Of a stretch of 34,414 nt of DNA, positions 1-8,327 are shown piece after piece. The notes beneath the pieces are model-generated. The model worked only from the letters and a program-made list of their open reading frames with translations, was not told where the DNA came from and ran no database searches. The first letter of the stretch is position 1; every line of letters starts with the position of its first letter. The position numbers were made by a program, and so were the translations under genes. The stretch comes from an uncultured Saprospiraceae bacterium (GTDB taxonomy: Bacteria; Bacteroidota; Bacteroidia; Chitinophagales; Saprospiraceae): contig CALGLU010000106.1 in NCBI GenBank assembly GCA_937959275.1, positions 1-34,414 on the forward strand, written 5' to 3'.

Positions 1-124
1 TAATTTAATAACACAGGTTAATGTATTGAAACATTAATTTGTCACGATTTTTACAAAAAATCCAGCCAAATTAGCCTCTTTTAATATAATAATGCACGCC
101 ACTTTGTGCCGTGCAACCAATATT

Positions 125-141
125 TGACACCTATGGTGTCA
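125..141. promoter_or_regulatory. Perfect 7-bp dyad, possible operator
   Basis: TGACACC and GGTGTCA flank a 3-bp centre (TAT), giving a 17-bp symmetric site about 190 bp upstream of the ATG at 331. The size and symmetry suit a dimeric transcription factor site. It could equally be a small RNA hairpin. The bound factor is unknown. Confidence 0.3.
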
Positions 142-273
142 TGATATCCTTAACTAAATGACATTGGGTCATGATCCATTAGAAGAATAACTAATCTAAC
201 ATTGGGTTTTAACTACTCCCTTACGCATCACACTCTGATAAATTTTTTTTAGATTAAGATTAGCTAAGCGCTC

Positions 274-306
274 TTTGACATTCACAGTCCTTCTTACTAC
301 CTTTTG
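274..306 (+). promoter_or_regulatory. Candidate Bacteroidota-type promoter for the 331 gene
   Basis: TTTG at 274-277 is followed after 20 bp by TACCTTTTG (298-306). This resembles the -33 TTTG and -7 TAnnTTTG elements described for Bacteroidota housekeeping promoters, with one extra T in the -7 element. The ATG lies about 25 bp downstream, giving a short leader. This is a pattern match only. Confidence 0.35.
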
Positions 307-330
307 TGTTCTTAATAAATTATACTTCCT

Positions 331-3189
331 ATGTCAACATCAAAACGCATCATCCTATTCCTTAGCCTTACGAGCTCTTATTTACTGAGCGGGCAAACGA
401 ATCAGATCGAATTCCACGGCATAGCATATCGCAACATTGGACCTGCGAATCAAGGTGGACGTATTGTCGACATAGAAGCCCGGTCGGATGATTTTACGAA
501 AGTCTATATTGCGACAGGCTCTGGTGGGGTTTGGAAGTCGGCTAATGCTGGTAATACATGGACACCAATCTTTGATGATTATCAGACTGCTTCCATTGGA
601 GATATTGCTCTTGATCCTAACAACCAGGAAACAATCTGGGTAGGCACAGGTGAGGCGAATAATCGCAATAGCGTGTCATGGGGAAATGGTATTTACAAAT
701 CAGAAGATGACGGAGCCACCTTTTTCAATATGGGATTAGAGAGTACACATCAAATTGCGCGAGTATTGGTTAACCCTGAGAACTCGGACGATATATGTGT
801 ATGTGCTATTGGTCATCTATGGGGATATAGTGGAGAGCGAGGTTTATTCCAAACAAAAGATGGCGGGAAGACATGGCATAAATCAATCAATGGCCTACCC
901 GATGATGGCAAGACTGGTTGTACAGATATCATCAGAGATCCTAAAAACCCAAATGTATTGTACACTGCTATGTATCATAGATTAAGACAGCCATGGCATT
1001 TTCATAGTGGTGGAGAAGCTGGAGGTATTTTCAAATCTACAGACAATGGATCCAGTTGGACTAAACTCTCAGTTGGACTGCCAAGTGGACCAACAGGCAG
1101 AATTGGCTTAGCGATCTATGACCAAAACCCTGACATCGTCATGGCCTTAGTAGAAGCTGAGCAATCTGAAACACTCGAAACAAAGGGAAGTGGTGTCTAT
1201 AGATCTGAAAATGGAGGTGATTCGTGGGACTATGTCAACACCTACAATAATCGCCCATTTTATTATAGCCAAATAAGAATCAATCCAAGTGATGATCAGC
1301 GAGTGTATCTCCTAACAACAACATACATGGTTTCTGAAGATGGTGGTCAAACATTTGTTAACGGAAGTCCTGACTATGAAGTCCATGGCGACTATCATGC
1401 TATGTGGATAGATCCAACGAATAAAGATCGATACTATTTGGGGGCTGACAAAGGTCTATCTATGACCCATGATCACGGAACAGCCACTACCCTAATTGAC
1501 AATTTACCAATCGCTCAATTCTATCGAGTCAACTACGACATGCGCGATCCCTATTATGTGTATGGCGGATTGCAGGACAATGGTTCCTACGCAACAGCTA
1601 GTTTTACCCGAGACGCGAGAGGCATATTAAGTGATGACAATTGGAAAATGCATTGGGGTGATGGCCAGGACTCTGCCTTTAATCCTTATGATTGGACAGA
1701 CGCCTATTCATCTATGGAAAAAGGCACTTATTTCAAATACAATCCTAAAACTAGAGAGTTAAAGCGTATCAGTCCTAACAGTCTAAACACCATTGGTTTC
1801 AGTGAAAGCTTTGGCAGTTTTGAAGAAGCCCCTGATCAGTTGCGTTATAATTGGTCTTCACCTTTAGTGATGTCGCCTCACAATCCGTCACACATATTTG
1901 TTGGTGCCAACCATCTTTTTAAATCAATAGACAAAGGACAAACTTGGAATATCATCAGTCCTGACCTCACGACAAATGATCCAGTGAAAAAGCAAAGAGG
2001 AATCAGTGGTGGTATTACTCCAGATAATTCTGGTGCAGAATATCATTGTGCCATCCATACGATATCTATTTCTCCAATGGATGAGGATGTCATTTGGATA
2101 GGTACGGACGATGGTAATGTGCAGTGCACTGTTGATGGCGGTGATCACTGGATGAATGTAAGATCAAATATCCCTGAAGTCCCTCAAGGTTTGTGGGTTA
2201 GTCGGATAGAATCTTCACGCTATGACTCAGATAGGGCGTATGTGACATTTGATGGACATAGAAGTGATGATTTTGGTACGTGGGTTTTTGTGACTGAAGA
2301 TGGTGGCAAGACCTGGCAAAAAATAACGTCAGGATTTGAAACAGGTGAAACTGTGCGAGTGATAAGAGAAGATCTCCAAAATCCTAATCTGCTATTTGCT
2401 GGAACAGAAACAGGTGTTTGGTATTCGTTTTCTCAAGGCAAATCATGGCAACGATTAAAATTGAACATGCCTACGGTTTCCGTCTATGATTTAAAAATCC
2501 ACCCGCGAGAAAATGATTTAATCGTAGGAACCCACGGCAGAAGTATTTGGATATTAGATGACATATCCTTTCTCCAACAGATGACTGAAGAGGTATCAAC
2601 ATCAAGTGTGCATTTATATGACCAGAAGATAAATACTTTATGGCATAATGTAAGCAGAGGTGGTCAAAGAGGACACTTTTGGTGGGCAGGAGATAATCCA
2701 CAGACGATTATCAATACGAGCAGTATTCCACGTGCCCAATTTGAGAATCATGCTGCTATCACCTACTATTCCAATGGGACCGGACGCGATAGTATTGATC
2801 TCTTAATCAGCAACATGTTAAATACGGAAACAAAGACTTTGAAAGTATCTGGAACTTCTGGAGTCCACCGCTTCATTTGGAACAGAGAGTTTGAGGCCGA
2901 CGCATATTCAGCCTCTGAAGAAGCAGAATTAGATGGCTTTCTCAAATCCCTCGTCGAAGCTGCAAACAGTAGAAGAGTGTTAGAAGCTTATGAAAACTTT
3001 AAAGGTGATAGTGACCCTTACAAACGACGTAAATTTTTAGAGTCCCTAACTGGAGGTTACCTTGGATATCCAATTGATACTAAATTCCTAATACCAAAGG
3101 CTACTGCAGGCAGTTATAAATTGAAGATGAAACATGGTAGCAAGGCAACAAGTTCTACTTTAATTATTAGAGATGATCCAATGCAATAG
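331..3189 (+). CDS. Secreted Asp-box (BNR/sortilin-like) beta-propeller protein
   Basis: A 952-residue exported protein with a hydrophobic signal peptide (about residues 1-21, ending LLSGQ). The body carries about ten Asp-box motifs of the S-x-D-x-G-x-T-W type, for example SANAGNTW, TKDGGKTW, STDNGSSW, SIDKGQTW and TEDGGKTW. The opening NIGPANQGGRI is typical of Bacteroidota proteins annotated as 'glycosyl hydrolase' or VPS10/sortilin-like. Family members are periplasmic or extracellular multi-blade propellers. True glycosidase activity is mostly unproven and the substrate cannot be read from the sequence. The C-terminus stops just after an immunoglobulin-like strand (…LIIRDDPMQ). Many relatives I recall continue past the equivalent DPR motif, so a short C-terminal loss is possible. 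No T9SS sorting domain is seen. The S10 peptidase-like gene follows after 38 bp on the same strand and is probably co-transcribed. Confidence 0.85.
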   Translation: MSTSKRIILFLSLTSSYLLSGQTNQIEFHGIAYRNIGPANQGGRIVDIEARSDDFTKVYIATGSGGVWKSANAGNTWTPIFDDYQTASIGDIALDPNNQETIWVGTGEANNRNSVSWGNGIYKSEDDGATFFNMGLESTHQIARVLVNPENSDDICVCAIGHLWGYSGERGLFQTKDGGKTWHKSINGLPDDGKTGCTDIIRDPKNPNVLYTAMYHRLRQPWHFHSGGEAGGIFKSTDNGSSWTKLSVGLPSGPTGRIGLAIYDQNPDIVMALVEAEQSETLETKGSGVYRSENGGDSWDYVNTYNNRPFYYSQIRINPSDDQRVYLLTTTYMVSEDGGQTFVNGSPDYEVHGDYHAMWIDPTNKDRYYLGADKGLSMTHDHGTATTLIDNLPIAQFYRVNYDMRDPYYVYGGLQDNGSYATASFTRDARGILSDDNWKMHWGDGQDSAFNPYDWTDAYSSMEKGTYFKYNPKTRELKRISPNSLNTIGFSESFGSFEEAPDQLRYNWSSPLVMSPHNPSHIFVGANHLFKSIDKGQTWNIISPDLTTNDPVKKQRGISGGITPDNSGAEYHCAIHTISISPMDEDVIWIGTDDGNVQCTVDGGDHWMNVRSNIPEVPQGLWVSRIESSRYDSDRAYVTFDGHRSDDFGTWVFVTEDGGKTWQKITSGFETGETVRVIREDLQNPNLLFAGTETGVWYSFSQGKSWQRLKLNMPTVSVYDLKIHPRENDLIVGTHGRSIWILDDISFLQQMTEEVSTSSVHLYDQKINTLWHNVSRGGQRGHFWWAGDNPQTIINTSSIPRAQFENHAAITYYSNGTGRDSIDLLISNMLNTETKTLKVSGTSGVHRFIWNREFEADAYSASEEAELDGFLKSLVEAANSRRVLEAYENFKGDSDPYKRRKFLESLTGGYLGYPIDTKFLIPKATAGSYKLKMKHGSKATSSTLIIRDDPMQ

Positions 3190-3227
3190 TTTTTATAACC
3201 CATGGTGTAAAACATAATCAAAATCAG

Positions 3228-4625
3228 ATGTTTAAGAATATATATATTTTGGCTGCAGTCATTTTCTTTTCTATACACTTGACGACGTATGCACAAGAAA
3301 AAAAGGACACGACTAAGCTAGTTTCCCCTGCGATGTCATTCGTCACGAATCATACAATTGTAAACGGTGGCAAAACAATTAACTATACAGCTACTGCCTC
3401 AGAGACCTATCTGAAAAATGATAAAGATGAAGCAGTGGCCTCAATATGGTCTGTCGCCTATACAAAACAGAATCTAACAGAATCATCGACCCGACCTGTC
3501 ACGTTTGTATTTAATGGTGGGCCAGGGTCTGCCTCGGTCTGGTTGCATATGGGTATGTTTGGACCGTCCTTAGTGAAAGTCCAAACAGATGCTACTGAAG
3601 ACGATGGAGCAGCTCCTTATAGACTTGTCAAGAATGATCATGGCATTTTAGATTTAACAGATTTAGTCTTCATCGATCCTGTCGGGACTGGATACAGTCG
3701 AGTTATTGGCAAGGGTAAAGTGGAAGATTACTGGGGGCTTAATGAAGATGCAAATTCGATTGCACAATTCATAAGGCTGTGGATAAGCCAACACAATAGA
3801 TGGTTTTCTCCAAAATATATCGCTGGAGAAAGCTTTGGTACAACTAGAGCTGCATCGGTCGCAAATACCCTAGAAGGTGGCGGGCAGAATATGGCATTAA
3901 ACGGACTCATCCTCATTTCGCAAGCCTTAGATTATGCTGGCTCCACATCTGCACATGACAACATCACGTCTTACTTGACTTATCTGCCGAGCATGGCGGC
4001 TACCGCTTGGTATCACAAGAAGGCTGGTATTGGAAAAGAGTTAGAATCCTTCGTTCAAGAATGTAGATCATTTACGTATGATACATATGCCGCAGCACTA
4101 TACAAAGGTTCACTACTCAGTGAAACAGATCGGGATCACATTGCAGAACGACTTTCTTACTTCACCGGACTAGACCAAGATTATGTTTTGAGATCGGATC
4201 TTCGCATTTTAATGCCTCGCTTTCAAAAGCAACTGCTCGCTTACGAAGGACTTTCTGTAGGCAGGCTTGATGGTCGATACATGGGAGATGAGCTCGACAA
4301 AGTATCAGAGGGACCTCATCTCGGTGATCCATCTAGTTATCAAATTTCATCTGCTTACACCGCAAGTCTAAATCATTATTTGATACAGACCCTGAAAGTT
4401 ACAATGGATAGACCATACCTAACATCTAACAGGAGCATCGGAGCGAAATGGCGATGGAGAACAGTGCCAGATGGTAAGTATTGGGAACCATCAGCGCCTA
4501 ATGTCGCTAGAAAACTTGCCGAAACAATGAAACGAAACACTAGCATGAAAGTGATGGTTGCCAATGGCTATTATGATTTAATTTGTCCCTTTTTCGATGC
4601 AGAATATAGGTTTTTATCTCAGTAA
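3228..4625 (+). CDS. S10 serine carboxypeptidase-like protein, C-terminally truncated
   Basis: A 465-residue protein with an N-terminal signal peptide (about residues 1-22, cleavage near TYAQ). It matches peptidase family S10: the oxyanion-side motif NGGPGSAS, FIDPVGTGYS, and the nucleophile motif GESFG with Ser202. The Asp region is GYYDLICPF with Asp450. The protein ends 15 residues later (FDAEYRFLSQ). Family members normally continue for several tens of residues to a GHM motif that supplies the catalytic His; this motif is absent. I could not find the missing tail in any frame in the 650 bp downstream. The product is therefore probably inactive as a peptidase, or the gene is a decaying 3'-truncated copy. 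A palindromic element begins 27 bp after the stop. Upstream, the Asp-box protein gene ends 38 bp before this start. Confidence 0.8.
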   Translation: MFKNIYILAAVIFFSIHLTTYAQEKKDTTKLVSPAMSFVTNHTIVNGGKTINYTATASETYLKNDKDEAVASIWSVAYTKQNLTESSTRPVTFVFNGGPGSASVWLHMGMFGPSLVKVQTDATEDDGAAPYRLVKNDHGILDLTDLVFIDPVGTGYSRVIGKGKVEDYWGLNEDANSIAQFIRLWISQHNRWFSPKYIAGESFGTTRAASVANTLEGGGQNMALNGLILISQALDYAGSTSAHDNITSYLTYLPSMAATAWYHKKAGIGKELESFVQECRSFTYDTYAAALYKGSLLSETDRDHIAERLSYFTGLDQDYVLRSDLRILMPRFQKQLLAYEGLSVGRLDGRYMGDELDKVSEGPHLGDPSSYQISSAYTASLNHYLIQTLKVTMDRPYLTSNRSIGAKWRWRTVPDGKYWEPSAPNVARKLAETMKRNTSMKVMVANGYYDLICPFFDAEYRFLSQ

Positions 4626-4651
4626 TTTATCATATCTGCTATGAAGTCCTG

Positions 4652-4820
4652 CTAGTGCTCTGTCAAGTATATATTGACTTGTTGAATTTGAGTGTAGTTT
4701 GTGCATGAACTAGGCGCAGGTTCGGTCTGATAGCCTAGCTATCATGGCCGGTTCTGTAACGACGTACATGTGCAAAATACGCCAAATGCACGAGTCAGTT
4801 ATATCTTGACAGAGCACTAG
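4652..4820. mobile_element. ~169-bp palindromic MITE-like element
   Basis: Perfect 16-bp terminal inverted repeats, CTAGTGCTCTGTCAAG at 4652-4667 and its reverse complement at 4805-4820. The two arms remain recognisably complementary along their full length and meet at a perfect 7-bp centre (TGATAGC, 3-bp CTA, GCTATCA). The element has no coding capacity. Both ends contain CTAG, which fits a TA target duplication within CTAG as described for IS630/Tc1-type transposons; the family assignment is inference. The transcript would fold into one long hairpin lying between the convergent peptidase and dnaK genes, so the element could also act as a terminator. Confidence 0.7.
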
Positions 4821-4968
4821 TTAGAAACCTTAGGAATCTGATGAGTTTAAATAATCTGGTGTATTGCTATAGGATTTAAGAAGTCTACCCTATCTTTTAT
4901 TCAATCGTATTTCATTGAGCTTAAAAACCTCAAGGATCCAAAAAAAGCAAAAGTTAAACCAGTAAACC

Positions 4969-5067
4969 AAATCATACAAATCCAAAAATCATACAAATCT
5001 TAGTTCAGACAGTTAAGCTATGGATTTAGGATCTAATAAAAAAGACCTGGAAGCCATTATGCTTCCA
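4969..5067. repeat. Composite intergenic repeat, copy A
   Basis: Contains a 14-bp direct repeat AAATCATACAAATC (4969-4982 and 4986-4999), then TTAGTTCAGACA. After a short gap comes an A-tract, GACCTGGAAGC and its hairpin partner. Read on the minus strand the first part gives TGTCTGAACTAAGATTT followed by GATTT/GGATTT blocks. The same order of parts recurs in copy B about 180 bp away. I have an unverified impression that GGATT-rich, TGTCTGAA-ended intergenic elements are common in Bacteroidota genomes. Confidence 0.5.
5038..5067 (-). terminator. Hairpin with T-tract, distal dnaK-side terminator
   Basis: On the minus strand TGGAAGC (6-nt loop) GCTTCCA forms a perfect 7-bp stem. It is followed closely by AGGTC and a run of six T (plus-strand A-run 5038-5043). 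It lies beyond the main dnaK terminator and has the same layout, so it may be a backup terminator or part of the duplicated composite repeat. Confidence 0.5.
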
Positions 5068-5139
5068 AGTTCAGGATGACAAAGTGTAGATTAACTGCGG
5101 GAGATGTATCGAACTTGATTCGGAATCTCACCACGGTAC

Positions 5140-5243
5140 CTGCACAAATTATAAATCCTATAATCCTCTCATCCCAAAAATCCTAATTCAGACATTTTTC
5201 ATTCACAAAAAAAAGACCTGAAAGGCAATCAGCCTTTCAAGTC
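5140..5243. repeat. Composite intergenic repeat, copy B
   Basis: Contains AAATCCTATAATCC and AAAAATCCTAATTCAGACA, then an 8-A tract and GACCTGAAAGGC with its hairpin partner. This repeats the order seen in copy A: ATCC/ATCA blocks, TTCAGACA, A-tract, GACCTG-hairpin. The loop and stem sequences differ between copies, so the resemblance is in layout and in the AATTCAGACA and AAAAGACCTG words rather than overall identity. Confidence 0.45.
5207..5243 (-). terminator. dnaK rho-independent terminator
   Basis: Read on the minus strand, GAC-x-TGAAAGGC (plus-strand 5215-5226) pairs with GCCTTTCA-x-GTC (5232-5243) around a 5-nt loop: an 8-bp stem, one mismatch, then 3 bp. It is followed directly by eight T (plus-strand A-run 5207-5214). 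It begins about 30 bp after the dnaK stop codon, the expected place and orientation. Confidence 0.85.
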
Positions 5244-5273
5244 TTAGTCGTTATCAATAAGCTATTTTTTATG

Positions 5274-7205
5274 CTACGCTTTATCGTCCACCTCTTCAAA
5301 CTCCACATCTGTCACTTCATCCTCTGACGATCCGGCTTTAGCACCAGTATCAGCCGTATCACCAGCTCTTGCATCTGGACCTGCTCCAGCACCACCTGCG
5401 TCTTGCTGGGCCGCATATATCTCTGCACTAGCAGCTTGCCATGCCGTATTCAACGCTTCCATGGCTGGATCAATTTGAGCTAAGTCTTGCGTTTTATGAG
5501 CTTCTTTAAGATCTACTAAAGCTTTTTCGATAGCTTCCTTTTTATCTGCTGGCACCTTATCTCCAAATTCAGTAATCTGCTTTTCTGTTTGGAAAATCAG
5601 TGTATCCGCAGCATTGAGCTTATCCGCAGTTTCCCTAGCTGCTTTATCTGAATCTGCATTTTCTGCAGCTTCTGCTTTCATTTTTGCGATCTCTTCATCT
5701 GATAAGCCAGTTGAAGCTTCGATTCGAATATTCTGCTCTTTTCCTGTTCCTTTGTCTTTTGCGGAGACACTCAAAATACCATTCGCATCAATATCAAAGG
5801 TCACTTCGATCTGAGGTAATCCTCTAGGAGCAGGTGGTATACCGTCTAAGATAAATCGACCAACTGATCTGTTATCTCTAGCCATAGGTCGCTCCCCTTG
5901 GAGAATATGGATTTCAACACTTGGTTGATTATCTCCCGCTGTTGAATATGTCTTTTGCTTCTTAGTTGGAATGGTTGAATTCGCTTCAATCACCACATCA
6001 TACACACCACCCATTGTTTCGATTCCGAAAGACAGTGGTGTCACATCCAATAGCAATACATCCTGCACATCTCCGCTCAATACACCTCCTTGAATTGATG
6101 CACCTACAGCAACAACTTCATCAGGATTCACACTCTTATTTGGCTTTTTGCCAAAAAACTCTTCAACTGCTGTCTGGATTCTTGGGATTCTAGTTGATCC
6201 TCCAACTAATATGATTTCATCGATATCAGACTTCGATAAACCAGCATCCTTTAAAGCATCTTGACAAGGCTTAATTGTTCGCTTCACTAATTCATCAGCT
6301 AATTGCTCGAATTTAGCACGGCTTAACTTCAATACTAAGTGCTTAGGCACACCATCAACAGCTGTTATATAAGGCAAATTGATTTCTGTCTCTGTTGAAG
6401 AAGACAATTCAATTTTTGCTTTTTCCGCAGCATCTTTGAGGCGCTGAAGTGCCATTGGATCTTTTCGTAAGTCGATATTCTCTTGCTCTTTAAAGCTTGA
6501 TGCTAGCCAATCAATAATCACTTGATCAAAATCATCACCACCAAGGTGTGTATCTCCATTCGTAGATTTTACTTCAAAGACACCATCGCCTAGTTCCAAG
6601 ATAGAAATATCAAATGTACCGCCTCCTAAATCATACACTGCTATCGTCTGATCGACATTTTTCTTATCCATCCCATAGGCCAATGCCGCAGCGGTTGGCT
6701 CATTGATGATACGTTTGACATCAAGTCCAGCGATTTCACCTGCCTCCTTAGTCGCTTGTCTTTGAGAATCATTAAAGTAAGCAGGCACTGTGATAACCGC
6801 CTCTTTTACTTCTGTACCCAAAAAGTCCTCTGCTGTCTTCTTCATTTTTTGAAGAACCATAGCAGATATTTCTTGTGGCGTGTATTTACGGCCATCTATT
6901 TCGACACGGACAGTATCATTATCCCCCTTGACTACTTTATAGGCGGATTTACCTATTTCATCCTTAGCTTCTGAAAACCGATCTCCCATATATCTCTTAA
7001 TAGAAGACACTGTTCTCGTTGGATTGGTAATCGCTTGACGCTTGGCTGGATCGCCAATTTTACGTTCTCCATTATCTAAGAATGCAACGATGGAAGGTGT
7101 CGTTCGTTTGCCTTCATCATTAGGGATGACAACTGGTTCGTTACCCTCCATGACTGCTACGCATGAATTGGTGGTTCCTAAGTCGATTCCAATTATTTTG
7201 CTCAT
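5274..7205 (-). CDS. dnaK: Molecular chaperone DnaK (Hsp70)
   Basis: A 643-residue cytoplasmic ATP-dependent chaperone of normal length. The N-terminal nucleotide-binding domain shows [13 protein letters not shown] (about residues 5-17), [20 protein letters not shown] and [13 protein letters not shown]. The interdomain linker is [12 protein letters not shown]. The substrate-binding domain and helical lid follow, with a Gly/Ala-rich stretch (about residues 600-620) and the conserved acidic end EEVDD. It works with DnaJ and GrpE, neither of which is encoded nearby. The gene is monocistronic here: a clear terminator lies downstream, and it is divergent from the hydrolase gene across 182 bp. That gap holds repeated TGACA words that may be part of heat-shock control. 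The start ATG is supported by alignment of the [11 protein letters not shown]-terminus with the family. Confidence 0.99.
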   Translation of the reverse strand: MSKIIGIDLGTTNSCVAVMEGNEPVVIPNDEGKRTTPSIVAFLDNGERKIGDPAKRQAITNPTRTVSSIKRYMGDRFSEAKDEIGKSAYKVVKGDNDTVRVEIDGRKYTPQEISAMVLQKMKKTAEDFLGTEVKEAVITVPAYFNDSQRQATKEAGEIAGLDVKRIINEPTAAALAYGMDKKNVDQTIAVYDLGGGTFDISILELGDGVFEVKSTNGDTHLGGDDFDQVIIDWLASSFKEQENIDLRKDPMALQRLKDAAEKAKIELSSSTETEINLPYITAVDGVPKHLVLKLSRAKFEQLADELVKRTIKPCQDALKDAGLSKSDIDEIILVGGSTRIPRIQTAVEEFFGKKPNKSVNPDEVVAVGASIQGGVLSGDVQDVLLLDVTPLSFGIETMGGVYDVVIEANSTIPTKKQKTYSTAGDNQPSVEIHILQGERPMARDNRSVGRFILDGIPPAPRGLPQIEVTFDIDANGILSVSAKDKGTGKEQNIRIEASTGLSDEEIAKMKAEAAENADSDKAARETADKLNAADTLIFQTEKQITEFGDKVPADKKEAIEKALVDLKEAHKTQDLAQIDPAMEALNTAWQAASAEIYAAQQDAGGAGAGPDARAGDTADTGAKAGSSEDEVTDVEFEEVDDKA

Positions 7206-7387
7206 GTATGTATTATTTTCTGTTTAAAATCTACTTCTATATGTCAATACATGTGCCATTACAAAGTCAGTCATATATTCTGTCAAAAAGACCAGTTAGT
7301 CTGTCATTTATATACGATTCGTCTATTTTTCAACTGTCAATTTGTCTGTCTCTATTATAAAACTACCTTGTTCATTACATTTAAGCT
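7206..7387. promoter_or_regulatory. Divergent promoter region with repeated TGACA words
   Basis: Between the divergent dnaK and hydrolase starts, TGTCA occurs four times on the plus strand (7242, 7281, 7302, 7335), that is TGACA on the dnaK strand. Two further GTCA words (7266, 7270) and two TGTC words (7343, 7347) also occur. On the dnaK strand TTGACA is followed about 20 bp later by TATATAA, and TTTTTGACA lies further downstream. The density suggests a control region, possibly for heat-shock expression. I did not recognise a CIRCE element. Confidence 0.4.
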
Positions 7388-8278
7388 ATGAATGACTCAA
7401 GATGTTTACTCGTCTTCCTGACATTGGTTTTATGCTATTCCTGCCAAACAATAGATAAGCATACACACCAAACCTTCTCTCCACTTATTGAAACACAACA
7501 CTCATTTGACATTCCAGAATCAGTTTTTAATGCGGTTGAAAATTATGAGATCACCTACATGTCCGATGGTTTAACCATTACTGGCTACATTTTCAAACCA
7601 AAGGGCATAGGTAAGTATCCAGTTCTGTTAACAACTAGAGGAGGCAATAGAGATTTTGGTACATATTCGATAAACAGTTTTGGCTTGGCTCAAGAGATCG
7701 CATCTAAGGGCTACGTTGTGATCGCTACACAATTGAGAGGAAATAAATTTAGCGATGGGCAGGATGAAATGGGCGGGAAAGATCTGAATGATATCTTACG
7801 CTTAATTGACATTGCCAAGTCCGTTGATTTTATGGACGAAAGCAATATCGGTATGTACGGGATTTCGCGAGGTGGTATGAACACATATCAAATATCACGT
7901 TTGACGGATGAAATAAAAGCGATTGCTGTCATCGGTGCACCTGTGGATCCAAGGCTCGATTTTGATTCACGTCCTGAAATGTATAATCGAGTTTTTAAAG
8001 AGATTATTGGTGATTCAATTACTAACAAAGCAGCTTACGATTATCGATCTCCTCTCAAATGGGCATCAGAAATCAATGAGCCTGTATTAATCATGCATGG
8101 CTTAGATGATTGGCGCGTGACACCAAAAAACGCCTATTTAATGGAAAAAGAGCTCACACGCTTGAATAAATCCTTTAAATCTATATTCTTCGAAGAAGGC
8201 GACCATTCTTTACGATCTCATACCCAACAACGCAATAATGCACTAATTGAGTGGTTTGATAATTACTTGGGGAAGTAA
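7388..8278 (+). CDS. Alpha/beta hydrolase, S9 prolyl oligopeptidase-like, probable lipoprotein
   Basis: A 296-residue alpha/beta-hydrolase. The N-terminus is a signal peptide ending in LCYSC, so Cys19 could be lipidated; the lipobox is imperfect, but such variants are common in Bacteroidota. The catalytic core resembles the C-terminal domain of S9 peptidases and dienelactone-hydrolase-like enzymes. The nucleophile elbow is GISRGG with Ser160, the acid is in HGLDDWRV (Asp241), and the base is in EGDHSL (His273). The propeller domain of full S9 peptidases is absent, which is normal for this short subfamily. The substrate (peptide or ester) cannot be told. panB starts 49 bp downstream on the same strand, so the gene may be transcribed together with panB and mltG. 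Confidence 0.85.
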   Translation: MNDSRCLLVFLTLVLCYSCQTIDKHTHQTFSPLIETQHSFDIPESVFNAVENYEITYMSDGLTITGYIFKPKGIGKYPVLLTTRGGNRDFGTYSINSFGLAQEIASKGYVVIATQLRGNKFSDGQDEMGGKDLNDILRLIDIAKSVDFMDESNIGMYGISRGGMNTYQISRLTDEIKAIAVIGAPVDPRLDFDSRPEMYNRVFKEIIGDSITNKAAYDYRSPLKWASEINEPVLIMHGLDDWRVTPKNAYLMEKELTRLNKSFKSIFFEEGDHSLRSHTQQRNNALIEWFDNYLGK

Positions 8279-8327
8279 GTCAAAAATAATTGACAATACA
8301 TTACCTTACACCCAATAAAACTAGGAT

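Larger units (their letters stand above)
1..330. other. Non-coding region upstream of the Asp-box protein gene
   Basis: No convincing coding sequence is seen here. It holds three small inverted repeats: TTAATGT/ACATTAA at 18-37, TGCACG/CGTGCA at 93-115, and TGACACC/GGTGTCA at 125-141. A direct repeat ACATTGGGT occurs at 161-169 and 199-207. None of the hairpins is followed by a clear T-tract, so they are not obvious terminators. The gene to the left ends before the window starts. Confidence 0.6.

Noticed and set aside
4652-4820. Structured small RNA gene or riboswitch
   Set aside because: The near-complete palindrome with 16-bp terminal inverted repeats and CTAG ends is better explained by a MITE-like element; no promoter is evident.
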